In this document: piece by piece, positions 18,180 through 27,327 of the stretch
Position numbering within the stretch: the stretch's first letter is position 1
How the letters are laid out: each line of letters begins with the position of its first letter
Source of the DNA: Rhodococcus sp. SMB37
GTDB taxonomy: Bacteria; Actinomycetota; Actinomycetes; Mycobacteriales; Mycobacteriaceae
Assembly (NCBI RefSeq): GCF_004345605.1
Contig: NZ_SLVY01000012.1
Coordinates: 1-64,000 of the forward strand
Direction: 5' to 3'
DNA: 64,000 bases
Notes under the pieces: generated by a model
The model's database searches: none
Told to the model about the DNA's origin: nothing
The model's input: only the letters and a program-made list of their open reading frames with translations
Program-made: the position numbers and the translations under genes

Positions 18180-19253
18180 TCAGTGGATGGGGCGACGCCA
18201 GTGCGCTTCGTCTGCGGTCAGGCGTGCACGCATGTGTTCGGCGGCTTCCTGATTGCGGAACGGGCCCGACAACAGGTCTGCGTACACATGTGACGGCGCC
18301 ACGCTGCGCAGAGACCGGGTGCGATCCATGCGGTCGAACACCACCGGCGACCACGGAATCGCCACCACCACGTCGCCACCGCGGTCCACGGGACGTAGTC
18401 CCAATGCGCCGGCGAAGTCGTCGGGGTCGTCGGCATACAGTTCCAGGACGTCGGATTCTGAGTAGTCGGTGGCACCGACACCGCTGAGGGCGTAGGTGAT
18501 GTCGATTCGCTCGGCGAGTTGGTTCCGCACGATCTCGAGACCGTCCGGCGCTGCGAAGCGACGGGTTGCGCACATCTTCCGATCCGCGGCCCAGGCGCGC
18601 AGCATCTGTTCCCACCGCACCTCGGTGATGCCCCCGCGGGGGATGCGCCGGATGAACTCCCGCTCCATGAGTACCTCCACCACGCGGTAGGTGGCGCCGG
18701 TGGACGCGCCGGAGAGCTTGATCAATTCCGGCACGGTCATCTCACCGGAGTGGTCGGCGAGGGCGCGGACCACTCGGTCGGACGGTTCTCCGGTCAGCAC
18801 ACCGGAGGGGCGTCCCGGGCCCCGCCACGGATCTGCGTCGGCTCCGCGATTGCGCACCCATACTGCGGGCCGGGACGCGACCAGAGTGAGGTTTCCGGTG
18901 GCGTCCGCGTAGGAGATGCCGTGCTGGTCGAGTTGCCGGCGCACGGGATCGGACAGGTAGTGCGCGCACACGAAGCCGCGGTCGGAGTCGGAGAGTTCGG
19001 CTGCGATGCGCGCGACGTCGCCGCTGAGGACGCCTCGGGACGCGACGATCGCGAACGACACCGACTCACCGTCGGGGGAGGTGACGACCAATCGCTGGGG
19101 AGCCTCGGGGGAGCGGGGTCTGTCGCTGGACATCGTCCATCCCAGGGGGAGGCAGGCTTCGAGGCAGACCGACGCACGGCGGTAGATGTCGATCGGCCGT
19201 TCCGGCTTGGGGCCGGCGGCTTCGGTCGTATCCGATGAGTCCTGTTGCGTCAC
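18180..19253 (-). CDS. Winged-helix protein, AbiEi-antitoxin-like architecture
   Basis: I do not recognise this 357-residue protein by name. Its first half resembles the N-terminal region of AbiEi-type or restriction-related regulators (SYADATGNLTLVASRPAVWVRNRG). A winged-helix segment follows (VVRALADHSGEMTVPELIKLSGASTGATYRVVEVLMEREFIRR), and then an uncharacterised C-terminal domain of about 150 residues. A DNA-binding regulator is the likely role; no AbiEii-like nucleotidyltransferase toxin is adjacent, so a toxin-antitoxin pair is not supported. The start is set at GTG 19253 because TAATGT lies exactly seven bases upstream; the longer frame to 19460 runs through the divergent ribH promoter. 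It lies 65 bp before otsB. Confidence 0.7.
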   Translation of the reverse strand: MTQQDSSDTTEAAGPKPERPIDIYRRASVCLEACLPLGWTMSSDRPRSPEAPQRLVVTSPDGESVSFAIVASRGVLSGDVARIAAELSDSDRGFVCAHYLSDPVRRQLDQHGISYADATGNLTLVASRPAVWVRNRGADADPWRGPGRPSGVLTGEPSDRVVRALADHSGEMTVPELIKLSGASTGATYRVVEVLMEREFIRRIPRGGITEVRWEQMLRAWAADRKMCATRRFAAPDGLEIVRNQLAERIDITYALSGVGATDYSESDVLELYADDPDDFAGALGLRPVDRGGDVVVAIPWSPVVFDRMDRTRSLRSVAPSHVYADLLSGPFRNQEAAEHMRARLTADEAHWRRPIH

Positions 19254-19260
19254 ATCCGCC

Positions 19261-19266
19261 ACATTA
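19261..19266 (-). promoter_or_regulatory. -10 hexamer for a leaderless transcript (AbiEi-like gene)
   Basis: TAATGT on the minus strand lies seven bases before the GTG at 19253. No Shine-Dalgarno is visible. The TANNNT spacing predicts transcription starting at the start codon. Confidence 0.5.
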
Positions 19267-19364
19267 CCAGTCTGTACGAGACGGAAACCCAGGGTAAACG
19301 AAATAGTGGTGCTGTCGTGCACGTCACATCGGTACAAGCCGCAAAGTGGGGTACGTCGATGCGC

Positions 19365-19370
19365 TAACTT
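19365..19370 (+). promoter_or_regulatory. -10 hexamer for a leaderless ribH transcript
   Basis: TAACTT lies seven bases before the ATG at 19378, with no Shine-Dalgarno between them. Confidence 0.5.
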
Positions 19371-19377
19371 CATCGAC

Positions 19378-19839
19378 ATGAGTGACACCGCGCGCCGTCT
19401 CGCGTTCATCCAGGCCACATGGCATCGCACTATCGTCGACCAGGCGAAGGAAGGATTCACCGACGAGATCGTCGCGCTCGGGTACGCGAAGGACTCGCTG
19501 GACTTCTTCGAGGTTCCCGGTGCATTCGAGATTCCTCTGCACGCTCAGCGCCTCGCTCACTCCGGGCGGTACGACGCAATCGTCGCGGCCGGGCTCGTCG
19601 TGGACGGTGGCATCTACCGGCACGACTTCGTGGCCACAGCCGTGATCGACGGTCTGATGCGCGTGCAGCTCGACACGGATGTTCCGGTGTTCTCGGTTGT
19701 GCTCACCCCGCACCATTTCCACGAGCACGAGGAGCACATCAACTACTTCACGCGCCACTTCGTCACCAAGGGTGCGGAAGCGGCACGTGCCGTCGATGCG
19801 ACAGTGAAGTCTCTACGCGCACTCCCGATGGGGGAGTAG
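19378..19839 (+). CDS. ribH: 6,7-dimethyl-8-ribityllumazine synthase, type II
   Basis: This 153-residue enzyme condenses 5-amino-6-ribitylaminouracil with dihydroxybutanone phosphate in riboflavin synthesis. The start RLAFIQATWHRTIVDQAKEGF, with VPGAFEIPLHAQ and VDGGIYRHDFVATAVIDGLM, is typical of the decameric type II (RibH2-like) enzymes rather than the icosahedral type I form, which has a different N-terminus. PHHFHEHEEH carries the catalytic His region. No other rib gene is nearby, so this is an orphan copy divergent from a winged-helix gene, 124 bp apart. The longer frame from 19186 is rejected because the leaderless -10 sits directly before 19378. Confidence 0.93.
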   Translation: MSDTARRLAFIQATWHRTIVDQAKEGFTDEIVALGYAKDSLDFFEVPGAFEIPLHAQRLAHSGRYDAIVAAGLVVDGGIYRHDFVATAVIDGLMRVQLDTDVPVFSVVLTPHHFHEHEEHINYFTRHFVTKGAEAARAVDATVKSLRALPMGE

Positions 19840-20010
19840 CAGCGATCCGAGGGCTCTCGGCTTCGGTGGGGAAGTAGGCCACACCAAGACGCCATCGAGC
19901 CACTCGGGTAGTGAGTGCGAGCGCACGGGGATCCGAGTGGTCGGGGGCCGGCTCCTGGATCGAGCGACTCGCTGTGTACGAAGACCGACCCGGGTACGCC
20001 CACTCTTTGA

Positions 20011-20052
20011 AATATTCTGAACCATACGGAAGGGCTAGAAAAACAGAATATT
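20011..20052. repeat. AT-rich inverted repeat in the ribH/MFS convergent gap
   Basis: AATATTCTG (20011-20019) is repeated inverted as CAGAATATT (20044-20052), separated by 24 bases. The 260-bp gap between convergent genes has no open frame of note. The repeat may act as a bidirectional terminator or a protein-binding site; neither is proven. Confidence 0.45.
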
Positions 20053-20099
20053 CACCGCTCTGAGAGCCTCCCTCACCCACAACTCGGACAAACAGATCT

Positions 20100-21242
20100 T
20101 CAGCGGTCGGTCGCCGACGCCGGATCCGACGGCATCATCAGCGGCGCCATCACTGCGAGCAGCACAGCGGGGACGACGAATGCTGCGGTCGGGTGTGTGG
20201 CGTACAGGGGAGTCAACGCGGCAGGTGCCAGGGCCGCGCCTCCGAATCGGAATGCCAGGACCACCGAGACCGCCCCACCCCGATTACCTCCGGAGTCGCC
20301 GAGGACCGCGGCGTTCGCTGCGACCAGGACGCACTGCGAGGCAATACCGGCGACGAACCACACCGCCGCGATGACGGCGATGCTTCCCAACGCCCCTGCC
20401 GCGACGAGGAGGACTGCGCCGGACACTGCGCCGAGCAGGACCGAGCGATGCGCGCCGATCCGGTCGATGAGCGTTCCCACACGGCGGGCCGTGAGGATGC
20501 CTGCCAGCCCGAACACGGTGAGCAGCGCACCTCGGCCTGCAGGGGAAAGACCGAAGTCGTCTTCGACACGGAATGCCAGGAGAAACCCCAACCCTCCGAG
20601 TGCGCCGAAGCCGAGGAGCGCGACCACTCCGACACGGAGCACACGTGGACGTAGCGCGTCCCGTAGTCGAGCCGGACCTTCCTCGTCCTCGTCCATTCGG
20701 TCGGGCAGGCCGATCACCGCGAGTACGACGGCCGCGGCAGCGAGGACGACGAATGCCCATCTCCAGTTCACCTCCGCGGCGAGACCGCCGACGAGCGGTG
20801 CTGTGGTCTGCCCGGCCGCCTGCATCGCGCCGAACAGGCCGAGTGCACGCCCCAGCGACTCACGTGGAGTGATCGCCGCCAACGCTGCAAGCAGCAGGGG
20901 AGTGGTGAACGCGTTGCCTGCGCCCTGCAGCATGCGAGCGCCTATCAGCAGCGAGAACGTCGGCGCGAGTGCCGCAGCGACCGAGACCACCGCGTACACC
21001 ACGTAGGCGGTACGCACAGTCCGCAACCGGCCCCAGCGTGCGCCGAGGGTTCCGGAGAACAACATGAACACGGCGAACACACCCAAGTACGCGGTGACCG
21101 TGGTCGCGGCGACTCCGGCGGACACTCCCGTGTCTTCTCCGATCTCGGGCAGCATCGACACGACGACGCCACCACCGAACGGGCCGAGGAATCCGCCGAC
21201 GTACAGTGCCGCGCGCTGGAGCGATTCGCGGTATCCGCTCAC
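20100..21242 (-). CDS. MFS transporter, drug/arabinose-efflux type
   Basis: The 380-residue protein has twelve predicted hydrophobic segments and the MFS motif A-like loop GTLGARWGRLRTVR after helix 2, plus RMLQGAGNAFTTPLL and a charged central loop (PDRMDEDEEGPARLRDALRPR). It is probably a proton-driven exporter; the substrate is unknown. The GTG at 21242 overlaps the TGA of the upstream PAC2 gene by four bases (GTGA), indicating translational coupling. The frame upstream of that start runs through the PAC2 gene and is a shadow. The C-terminal end is short and basic/acidic with no extra domain. Confidence 0.88.
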   Translation of the reverse strand: MSGYRESLQRAALYVGGFLGPFGGGVVVSMLPEIGEDTGVSAGVAATTVTAYLGVFAVFMLFSGTLGARWGRLRTVRTAYVVYAVVSVAAALAPTFSLLIGARMLQGAGNAFTTPLLLAALAAITPRESLGRALGLFGAMQAAGQTTAPLVGGLAAEVNWRWAFVVLAAAAVVLAVIGLPDRMDEDEEGPARLRDALRPRVLRVGVVALLGFGALGGLGFLLAFRVEDDFGLSPAGRGALLTVFGLAGILTARRVGTLIDRIGAHRSVLLGAVSGAVLLVAAGALGSIAVIAAVWFVAGIASQCVLVAANAAVLGDSGGNRGGAVSVVLAFRFGGAALAPAALTPLYATHPTAAFVVPAVLLAVMAPLMMPSDPASATDR

Positions 21243-22132
21243 TGAGCGAACCCGCCGGGGCCCCTTCGTCGCAGATAGCGCTCGAACTCGGCGGCGAGCG
21301 CGTCGCCGTCGATTTTGGAGATCACATCGGAGATATCGGTTTCGGCGTCGCCGCGTTCTTCGAGACCGCGCACGTAGTCGGTGATGTCTTCGTCGTCCTC
21401 GGTCATCGAGGTGACGGCCTCTTCCCATTCCTCGGCGAGCGCGGGGAGTTCACCGAGGGGGACCTCGACGTCGAGGACGTCTTCGACGCGGCGCAGCAGC
21501 GCGACCGTGGCCTTGGGGTTCGGTGGGTTCGACACGTAGTGGGGGACGGCAGCCCAGAAAGACACGGCGGGGATTCCCGCGCGCACGCACGCATCCTGCA
21601 GAACCCCGTTGATGCCTGTCGGCCCTTCGTATCGCGATTTCTCGAGGTTGAACCGCTTGGCGGCTTCGGCGCTGTAGGCGGTGCCGGTCACCGGTACCGG
21701 GCGCGTGTGCGGGGTGTCGGCGAGCAGTGCACCGAGCACCACGACGGTGTGGATACCCAGGTCGTCGATGAGCTCGAGGATCGCGTCGCAGAAGCTGCGC
21801 CACCGCATGTTGGGTTCGATGCCGCGTAGCAGCACGATGTCCCGGTCGCTGCCCGGCGGGGAGCACGCGGACAGGCGGGTCGCGGGCCACTCGATCTGTC
21901 GGGTCACGCCGTCGACGAGGCGGGCCTGGGGGCGGTTGACCTGGTAGTCGTAGTACTCCTCGGAGTCCAGTTCGGCGAAGGGTTCGGCGTCCCAGATCAG
22001 TTCGAGGTGCTCGACAGCCCCGGTCGCGGCGTCGCCGGCGTCATTCCATCCTTCGAACGCGGCGACGAGCACCGGGTTGCGGAACTCGGGAACGGCCTGC
22101 TCCGGGGTCTCGGGATACTCACTTGCACTCAC
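21239..22132 (-). CDS. PAC2-family protein (Rv2125-like)
   Basis: This 297-residue soluble protein belongs to the PAC2 superfamily: VLVAAFEGWNDAGDAATGAVEHL at the N-terminus, LLRGIEPNMRWRSF, TVVVLGALLADTPHTRPVPVTGTA and ISFWAAVPHYV-like SFWAAVPHYVSNPPNPKAT. PAC2 proteins are related to eukaryotic proteasome assembly chaperones, but a role in bacterial proteasome assembly has not been shown to my knowledge. The position beside metH and about 10 kb from the proteasome genes matches M. tuberculosis Rv2125. The GTG start has TAGGCT six bases upstream and no Shine-Dalgarno. It is coupled to the MFS gene downstream. Confidence 0.92.
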   Translation of the reverse strand: MSASEYPETPEQAVPEFRNPVLVAAFEGWNDAGDAATGAVEHLELIWDAEPFAELDSEEYYDYQVNRPQARLVDGVTRQIEWPATRLSACSPPGSDRDIVLLRGIEPNMRWRSFCDAILELIDDLGIHTVVVLGALLADTPHTRPVPVTGTAYSAEAAKRFNLEKSRYEGPTGINGVLQDACVRAGIPAVSFWAAVPHYVSNPPNPKATVALLRRVEDVLDVEVPLGELPALAEEWEEAVTSMTEDDEDITDYVRGLEERGDAETDISDVISKIDGDALAAEFERYLRRRGPGGFAQ

Positions 22133-22138
22133 CCATCC

Positions 22139-22144
22139 AGCCTA
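22139..22144 (-). promoter_or_regulatory. -10 hexamer for a leaderless PAC2 transcript
   Basis: TAGGCT on the minus strand lies six bases before the GTG at 22132, within a 51-bp divergent gap shared with metH. Confidence 0.5.
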
Positions 22145-22170
22145 CGGCCGGGTGCCGTTTGTGCGCCCAC

Positions 22171-22176
22171 TACTCT
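22171..22176 (+). promoter_or_regulatory. -10 hexamer for a leaderless metH transcript
   Basis: TACTCT lies seven bases before the ATG at 22184. The gap is too short for a cobalamin riboswitch. Confidence 0.5.
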
Positions 22177-22183
22177 GGTTGCC

Positions 22184-25100
22184 ATGTCCACCCCACTGAA
22201 CTCTGCCTTGTTCGATGCGCTGAAACAGCGTGTTGTCATCGGAGACGGGGCGATGGGCACCATGTTGCAGGCTGCGGATCTGTCGCTCGACGACTTCCGT
22301 GACCTGGAGGGGTGCAACGAGATCTTGAACGAGACTCGACCGGATGTGATCAAGGGGATCCACCGGGCGTACTTCGAAGCCGGGGCCGACATCGTCTCGA
22401 CCAATACCTTCGGCTGCAACCTGCCCAACCTCGCCGATTACGACATTTCCGACCGCATTCGCGATCTCTCCGAGCGTGGTACCCGGCTCGCACGGGAGGT
22501 GGCAGACGAGATGGGTCCGTCCGCCGACGGTGTACCTCGGATGGTGCTGGGTTCGATGGGTCCGGGCACCAAGTTGCCCACCCTCGGCCATGCACCGTTC
22601 GACGTGCTGCGAGATGCCTACGGCGAAGCCGCGATGGGCATGCTCGACGGTGGTGCCGACGCGATCCTCGTCGAGACCTGCCAGGACCTGCTGCAGGCGA
22701 AGTCCGCGATCATCGGCAGTCGCCGCGCGATGGAGCAGGCAGGCCGGCGGATCCCGATCATCGCCCATGTCACGGTGGAAACCACCGGCACGATGTTGCT
22801 CGGATCGGAGATCGGAGCAGCGCTCACCGCGTTGGAGCCTCTCGGTATCGATCTGATCGGGCTGAATTGTGCGACGGGTCCCGCCGAGATGAGCGAGCAT
22901 CTGCGGTACTTGTCACAGCATGCCCGCATTCCGGTGTCGGTGATGCCGAACGCCGGTCTGCCGGTGCTCGGTAAGAATGGGGCCGAGTACCCGCTGCTGC
23001 CGGACGAGCTTGCGGCGGCGCTCGCTGGGTTCGTCTCGGAGTTCGGGCTCGCGCTTGTCGGTGGGTGCTGCGGTACGACGCCGGAGCACATCCGTCAGGT
23101 CGCGGAGGCGGTGCGCGAGGCGCAGCCGGCGACTCGGGCCCCGCAGCACGAGCCGGGTGTGTCGTCGCTGTACACGGCAGTGCCGTTCGAGCAGGATGCG
23201 TCGATTCTGATGATCGGTGAGCGCACCAACACGAACGGGTCGAAGGCGTTCCGTGAGGCGATGATCGCCGCGGATTGGGAGAAGTGCCTCGACATCGCCA
23301 AGGATCAGATCCGCGACGGCGCGCACATGCTCGACCTCAACGTCGACTACGTGGGTCGCGACGGTGCACGCGACATGTCGGAGCTCGCGTCGCGGTTCGC
23401 GACGTCGTCGACGCTGCCGATCATGATCGACTCGACCGAGCCGGACGTGATCCGGGCGGGTCTCGAGCATCTCGGTGGCCGGTGCGCCGTGAACTCGGTG
23501 AACTACGAGGACGGTGACGGGCCGGGTTCGCGGTTCCAGCGGATCATGGAGCACGTCGTCGAACACGGCGCGGCGGTGGTCGCGCTGACGATCGACGAGG
23601 AAGGTCAGGCACGAACGGCCGAGCACAAGGTGCGTATCGCCGAGCGTCTCATCACGGACCTGACCGAGAACTGGGGCCTCGATCCCGACGACATCATCGT
23701 CGATGCGTTGACGTTCCCCATCTCGACGGGGCAGGAGGAGGTGCGGCGCGACGCGATCGAGACGATCGGGGCGATCCGCGAGCTCCACCGGCTGCATCCG
23801 CGGGTGCACTTCACCCTGGGAGTGTCGAATGTGTCATTCGGTCTGAACCCGGCGGCGCGGCAGGTACTGAACTCGGTGTTCTTGAACGAGTGCACGGAGG
23901 CGGGTCTCGATACCGCGATCGTGCACGCGTCGAAGATCCTGCCGATGGCACGGATCCCCGACGAGCAGCGACAGGTCGCGTTGGATCTGGTGTACGACCG
24001 GCGCCGCGAGGGCTACGACCCGCTGCAGAAGCTGATGGAGCTGTTCGAGGGTGTGTCGGCGGCGTCGGCGCGTGAATCCCGCGCGCAGGAGCTCGCTGGG
24101 TTGCCGCTGTTCGAGCGTCTCGAGCGGCGGATCGTCGACGGTGAGCGCAACGGTCTCGAAGCAGACCTCGACGAGGCGATGAAGGCGGTGCCGCCGCTGG
24201 CGATCATCAACGACACCTTGTTGTCGGGGATGAAGACGGTCGGTGAGTTGTTCGGGTCCGGGCAGATGCAATTACCGTTCGTGTTGCAGTCCGCCGAGGT
24301 GATGAAGGCAGCGGTGGCGCATCTCGAGCCGCACATGGAGTCGACGGGCGACGACGGCAAGGGCCGGATCGTCCTGGCGACCGTCAAGGGCGATGTGCAT
24401 GACATCGGTAAGAACCTTGTGGACATCATTTTGTCGAACAATGGGTACGAGGTGGTCAATCTCGGTATCAAGCAGCCGATTTCGACGATTCTCGAAGCGG
24501 CGATCGACAAGCGCGCCGATGTGATCGGCATGTCCGGTCTGCTGGTGAAGTCGACCGTGGTGATGAAGGAGAACCTCGAGGAGCTCAACTCTCGGGGTGT
24601 CTCGGAGCAGTTCCCGGTGCTTCTCGGTGGTGCGGCCCTCACTCGGAGCTACGTCGAGAACGATCTGGCCGAGGTGTATGCGGGTGAGGTGTCGTACGCG
24701 CGCGACGCGTTCGAGGGACTGACACTGATGGATCGTGTGATGGCGATCAAGCGCGGCGAGGGTCCGGATCCGAACAGCCCGGAGGCGCTCGAAGCCGCGC
24801 GCAAGGCAGCCGAGCGCAAGGCGCGGCACGAGCGCAGCAAGCGGATCGCGGAGAAGCGCAAGGCGGAGGAGACTCCGGCTGTGATCCCCGAGCGTAGTGA
24901 CGTGGCTGCGGATCTGCCGGTGCCGACGCCCCCGTTCTGGGGGACGCGGGTGGTCAAGGGGATCGCGTTGGCGGAGTATGCGTCGTTGGTGGACGAGCGG
25001 GCGTTGTTCCTGGGCCAGTGGGGTCTACGGGGACAGCGTGCCGGTGACGGTCCGACGTACGAGGAGTTGGTGGAGTCGGAGGGCCGGCCGCGGTTGCGGT

Positions 25101-25753
25101 ATTGGCTGGATCGGTTGTCGACCGAGGGCATTCTGCAGCATGCTGCGGTGGTGTACGGGTATTTCCCGGCGGTGTCCGAAGGCGATGATGTGGTGATCCT
25201 GACGGAGCCGCGTCCGGATGCTCCGGAGCAGTACCGGTTCACGTTCCCGCGTCAGCAGCGGTCGCGGTTCTTGTGCATCGCCGATTTCGTGCGGTCGCGT
25301 GAGGATGCGATCGCGTCGGGTGAGGTCGATGTGTGGCCGTTCCAGTTGGTGACGATGGGTCAGCCGATCGCGGATTTCGCGAACGAGTTGTTTGCGTCGA
25401 ACTCGTACCGCGACTATCTGGAGGTGCACGGTATCGGTGTGCAGTTGACAGAGGCTCTGGCCGAGTACTGGCATCGGCGGATCCGGCAGGAGCTCGCGTT
25501 TTCTGGTGGCGGCACCGCTGCCGACGAGGATCCGGACGAGGTGGCCGAGTATTTCAAGCTTGCCTACCGGGGTGCTCGTTTCGCCTTCGGTTACGGCGCG
25601 TGCCCGGAGCTCGAGGATCGGATCAAGCTCGTCGAGTTGCTCGAACCGGAGCGGATCGGGGTGGAGCTGTCGGAGGAGTTGCAGTTGCATCCCGAGCAGT
25701 CCACCGATGCGTTCGTGCTGCACCACCCGGAGGCCAAGTACTTCAATGTCTGA
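22184..25753 (+). CDS. metH: Cobalamin-dependent methionine synthase
   Basis: This 1189-residue enzyme transfers a methyl group from methyltetrahydrofolate through cobalamin to homocysteine. The homocysteine domain has zinc ligands Cys 229 (GLNCATGP) and Cys 295-296 (GGCCGTTP). The folate domain starts at about ILMIGERTNTNGSKAF. The cobalamin cap and B12 domain carry DVHDIG with His 739 as lower axial ligand, and the C-terminal AdoMet activation domain occupies about 870-1189 with YRGARFAFGYGACPELEDR. The long charged linker near 860 is typical of actinobacterial MetH. An upstream in-frame extension to 22007 runs through PAC2 and is rejected. Its stop overlaps the start of the HAD gene. Confidence 0.98.
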   Translation: MSTPLNSALFDALKQRVVIGDGAMGTMLQAADLSLDDFRDLEGCNEILNETRPDVIKGIHRAYFEAGADIVSTNTFGCNLPNLADYDISDRIRDLSERGTRLAREVADEMGPSADGVPRMVLGSMGPGTKLPTLGHAPFDVLRDAYGEAAMGMLDGGADAILVETCQDLLQAKSAIIGSRRAMEQAGRRIPIIAHVTVETTGTMLLGSEIGAALTALEPLGIDLIGLNCATGPAEMSEHLRYLSQHARIPVSVMPNAGLPVLGKNGAEYPLLPDELAAALAGFVSEFGLALVGGCCGTTPEHIRQVAEAVREAQPATRAPQHEPGVSSLYTAVPFEQDASILMIGERTNTNGSKAFREAMIAADWEKCLDIAKDQIRDGAHMLDLNVDYVGRDGARDMSELASRFATSSTLPIMIDSTEPDVIRAGLEHLGGRCAVNSVNYEDGDGPGSRFQRIMEHVVEHGAAVVALTIDEEGQARTAEHKVRIAERLITDLTENWGLDPDDIIVDALTFPISTGQEEVRRDAIETIGAIRELHRLHPRVHFTLGVSNVSFGLNPAARQVLNSVFLNECTEAGLDTAIVHASKILPMARIPDEQRQVALDLVYDRRREGYDPLQKLMELFEGVSAASARESRAQELAGLPLFERLERRIVDGERNGLEADLDEAMKAVPPLAIINDTLLSGMKTVGELFGSGQMQLPFVLQSAEVMKAAVAHLEPHMESTGDDGKGRIVLATVKGDVHDIGKNLVDIILSNNGYEVVNLGIKQPISTILEAAIDKRADVIGMSGLLVKSTVVMKENLEELNSRGVSEQFPVLLGGAALTRSYVENDLAEVYAGEVSYARDAFEGLTLMDRVMAIKRGEGPDPNSPEALEAARKAAERKARHERSKRIAEKRKAEETPAVIPERSDVAADLPVPTPPFWGTRVVKGIALAEYASLVDERALFLGQWGLRGQRAGDGPTYEELVESEGRPRLRYWLDRLSTEGILQHAAVVYGYFPAVSEGDDVVILTEPRPDAPEQYRFTFPRQQRSRFLCIADFVRSREDAIASGEVDVWPFQLVTMGQPIADFANELFASNSYRDYLEVHGIGVQLTEALAEYWHRRIRQELAFSGGGTAADEDPDEVAEYFKLAYRGARFAFGYGACPELEDRIKLVELLEPERIGVELSEELQLHPEQSTDAFVLHHPEAKYFNV

Positions 25754-26459
25754 GTTGATCGGCGACGCACCCGCCATCTCGAAACGGGCGGGTGTGTTGC
25801 AGGCGGTGTTGTGGGACATGGACGGCACGCTGCTCGAATCGGAGCAGTTGTGGGACATCGGGATGCGCGAGTTGTCGCTGCATCTCGGTGGGCCCATGTC
25901 GGAGGAGGTGCGGATCTCGACGATCGGGGGCCCACTGGATCTGTCGGTGTGGCGGACGTTCGACGGCCTCGGGCTCGACCCGACGCCGGATGAGCAGACT
26001 GCCGCGGAGGACTGGCTCAACGCGTACATGTCGGTGTTGTTCGCGAAGGGGTTGCCGTGGCGCCCGGGTGCGCGGGACGCGCTGGGCGCGGTTCGTGCCG
26101 CGGGCCTCGGCCAGGCGTTGGTGACCAACACCGGCCGGATGTTGTGCGATGTCGCGCTCGACACCCTCGGTCGCGACCACTTCGATCACACGGTGTGCGG
26201 GGACGAGGTTCCCGCGGGCAAGCCGGATCCTGCACCGTATCTGAGGGCAGCGGAGTTGCTGGGGCTCGATCCGGCGCAGTGTCTCGCGGTCGAGGATTCG
26301 CCGACGGGTGCGGCGGCTGCGGATGCGGCGGGGTGCACGGTGTTGGTGGTGCCGTCGCTGACGACGGTGCCGGCCTCGTCGCGGCGGGTGTTCCGGTCGA
26401 CGCTGGAAGGTCTTTCGGTGGCTGATCTGCACGCGCTGCACGCATCCGGGCGGCAGTGA
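25746..26459 (+). CDS. HAD-family phosphatase (phosphoglycolate/beta-PGM-like)
   Basis: The 237-residue protein has [12 protein letters not shown] with Asp 24 and Asp 26, a helical C1 cap, VTNTGR as motif [12 protein letters not shown] as motif III and [15 protein letters not shown] as motif IV. It is a small-molecule phosphatase of unknown substrate. The ATG at 25746 overlaps the end of metH by eight bases, so translation is coupled, and its own TGA overlaps the GTG of the next gene. Homologues directly follow metH in several actinobacteria, suggesting damage repair or recycling around methionine or folate metabolism; that link is inference. Confidence 0.9.
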   Translation: MSELIGDAPAISKRAGVLQAVLWDMDGTLLESEQLWDIGMRELSLHLGGPMSEEVRISTIGGPLDLSVWRTFDGLGLDPTPDEQTAAEDWLNAYMSVLFAKGLPWRPGARDALGAVRAAGLGQALVTNTGRMLCDVALDTLGRDHFDHTVCGDEVPAGKPDPAPYLRAAELLGLDPAQCLAVEDSPTGAAAADAAGCTVLVVPSLTTVPASSRRVFRSTLEGLSVADLHALHASGRQ

Positions 26460-27325
26460 TCGTGGCGGTTCCGAAGATCGTCCTGTTCTACAAGTTCACG
26501 GCGTTGCCTGATCCGGAGGCGATGCGGTTGTGGCAGCACACCTTGGCCGCGTCGAACGGATTGACCGGCCGGATCCTGGTTTCCGAGCACGGCATCAACG
26601 GCACTGTCGGGGGCAACATCGACGCGGTGAAGAAGTATGTGCGGGGGTTGCGCAGCTATCCGGCGTTTCGTGACGTCGACGTCAAGTGGTCCGACGGCAC
26701 GGGCGACGATTTCCCGCGGTTGTCGGTGAAGGTGCGGCCCGAGATCGTCACGTTCGGGGCGCCGGACGAGGTCAAGGTCGACGAGAACGGTGTGGTCGGC
26801 GGCGGGACGCATCTGTCGCCGCACGCCGTGCACGCGTTGATGACCGAGCGGGACGATGTGGTGTTCTTCGATGGCCGCAACAAGCTCGAGGCACAGATCG
26901 GGCGGTTCCGGGATGCGGTGGTGCCCGAGGTGGACACCACGCGCGACTTCGTCGCGGAGCTGGACAGCGGCCGGTACGACCACCTCAAGTCGAAGCCGGT
27001 GGTGACCTACTGCACGGGTGGGGTGCGGTGTGAGGTGTTGTCGGTGTTGATGCGCAATCGTGGTTTCGAAGAGGTGTACCAGCTCGACGGTGGCATCGTC
27101 CGGTATGGCGAGACGTTCGGTGATGCCGGGTTGTGGGAGGGTTCGCTGTACGTCTTCGACGGTCGGATGAATGTGGAGTTCTCCGAGGACGCGGTCACGC
27201 TGGGGCGGTGCACTATGTGCGGAACGCCGACGTCGAGGTACCGCAATCATCCTGATGTCAACGGTCGGGAGTTGACGTTGGTGTGTGAGGGATGTGTTCC
27301 GGACACGACCGAAGCCGGGGCCTGA
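26456..27325 (+). CDS. trhO: Rhodanese-domain tRNA uridine hydroxylase (TrhO / UPF0176)
   Basis: This 289-residue protein matches the TrhO (YceA) family, which forms 5-hydroxyuridine at position 34 of tRNA using oxygen. An N-terminal acylphosphatase-like region ([25 protein letters not shown]) is followed by a rhodanese domain with the active Cys in [10 protein letters not shown] at about residue 186, and a C-terminal Cys cluster (CTMCGTP, CEGC). The GTG at 26456 overlaps the HAD stop as GTGA; a second GTG at 26462 would remove two residues. It lies immediately before an RNA pseudouridine synthase, making a small tRNA/rRNA modification pair. Confidence 0.92.
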   Translation: MIVAVPKIVLFYKFTALPDPEAMRLWQHTLAASNGLTGRILVSEHGINGTVGGNIDAVKKYVRGLRSYPAFRDVDVKWSDGTGDDFPRLSVKVRPEIVTFGAPDEVKVDENGVVGGGTHLSPHAVHALMTERDDVVFFDGRNKLEAQIGRFRDAVVPEVDTTRDFVAELDSGRYDHLKSKPVVTYCTGGVRCEVLSVLMRNRGFEEVYQLDGGIVRYGETFGDAGLWEGSLYVFDGRMNVEFSEDAVTLGRCTMCGTPTSRYRNHPDVNGRELTLVCEGCVPDTTEAGA

Positions 27326-27327
27326 CG

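Noticed and set aside
17299-18615. 438-residue version of the trehalose phosphatase
   Set aside because: The extra N-terminus overlaps the neighbouring regulator gene and has no family match; the ATG at 18114 has a good ribosome binding site.
18180-19253. AbiE-type toxin-antitoxin system
   Set aside because: Only an AbiEi-like winged-helix protein is present; there is no adjacent nucleotidyltransferase toxin.
22133-22183. Cobalamin riboswitch before metH
   Set aside because: The divergent gap is only 51 bp, and a -10 sits seven bases before the start, leaving no room for an aptamer.
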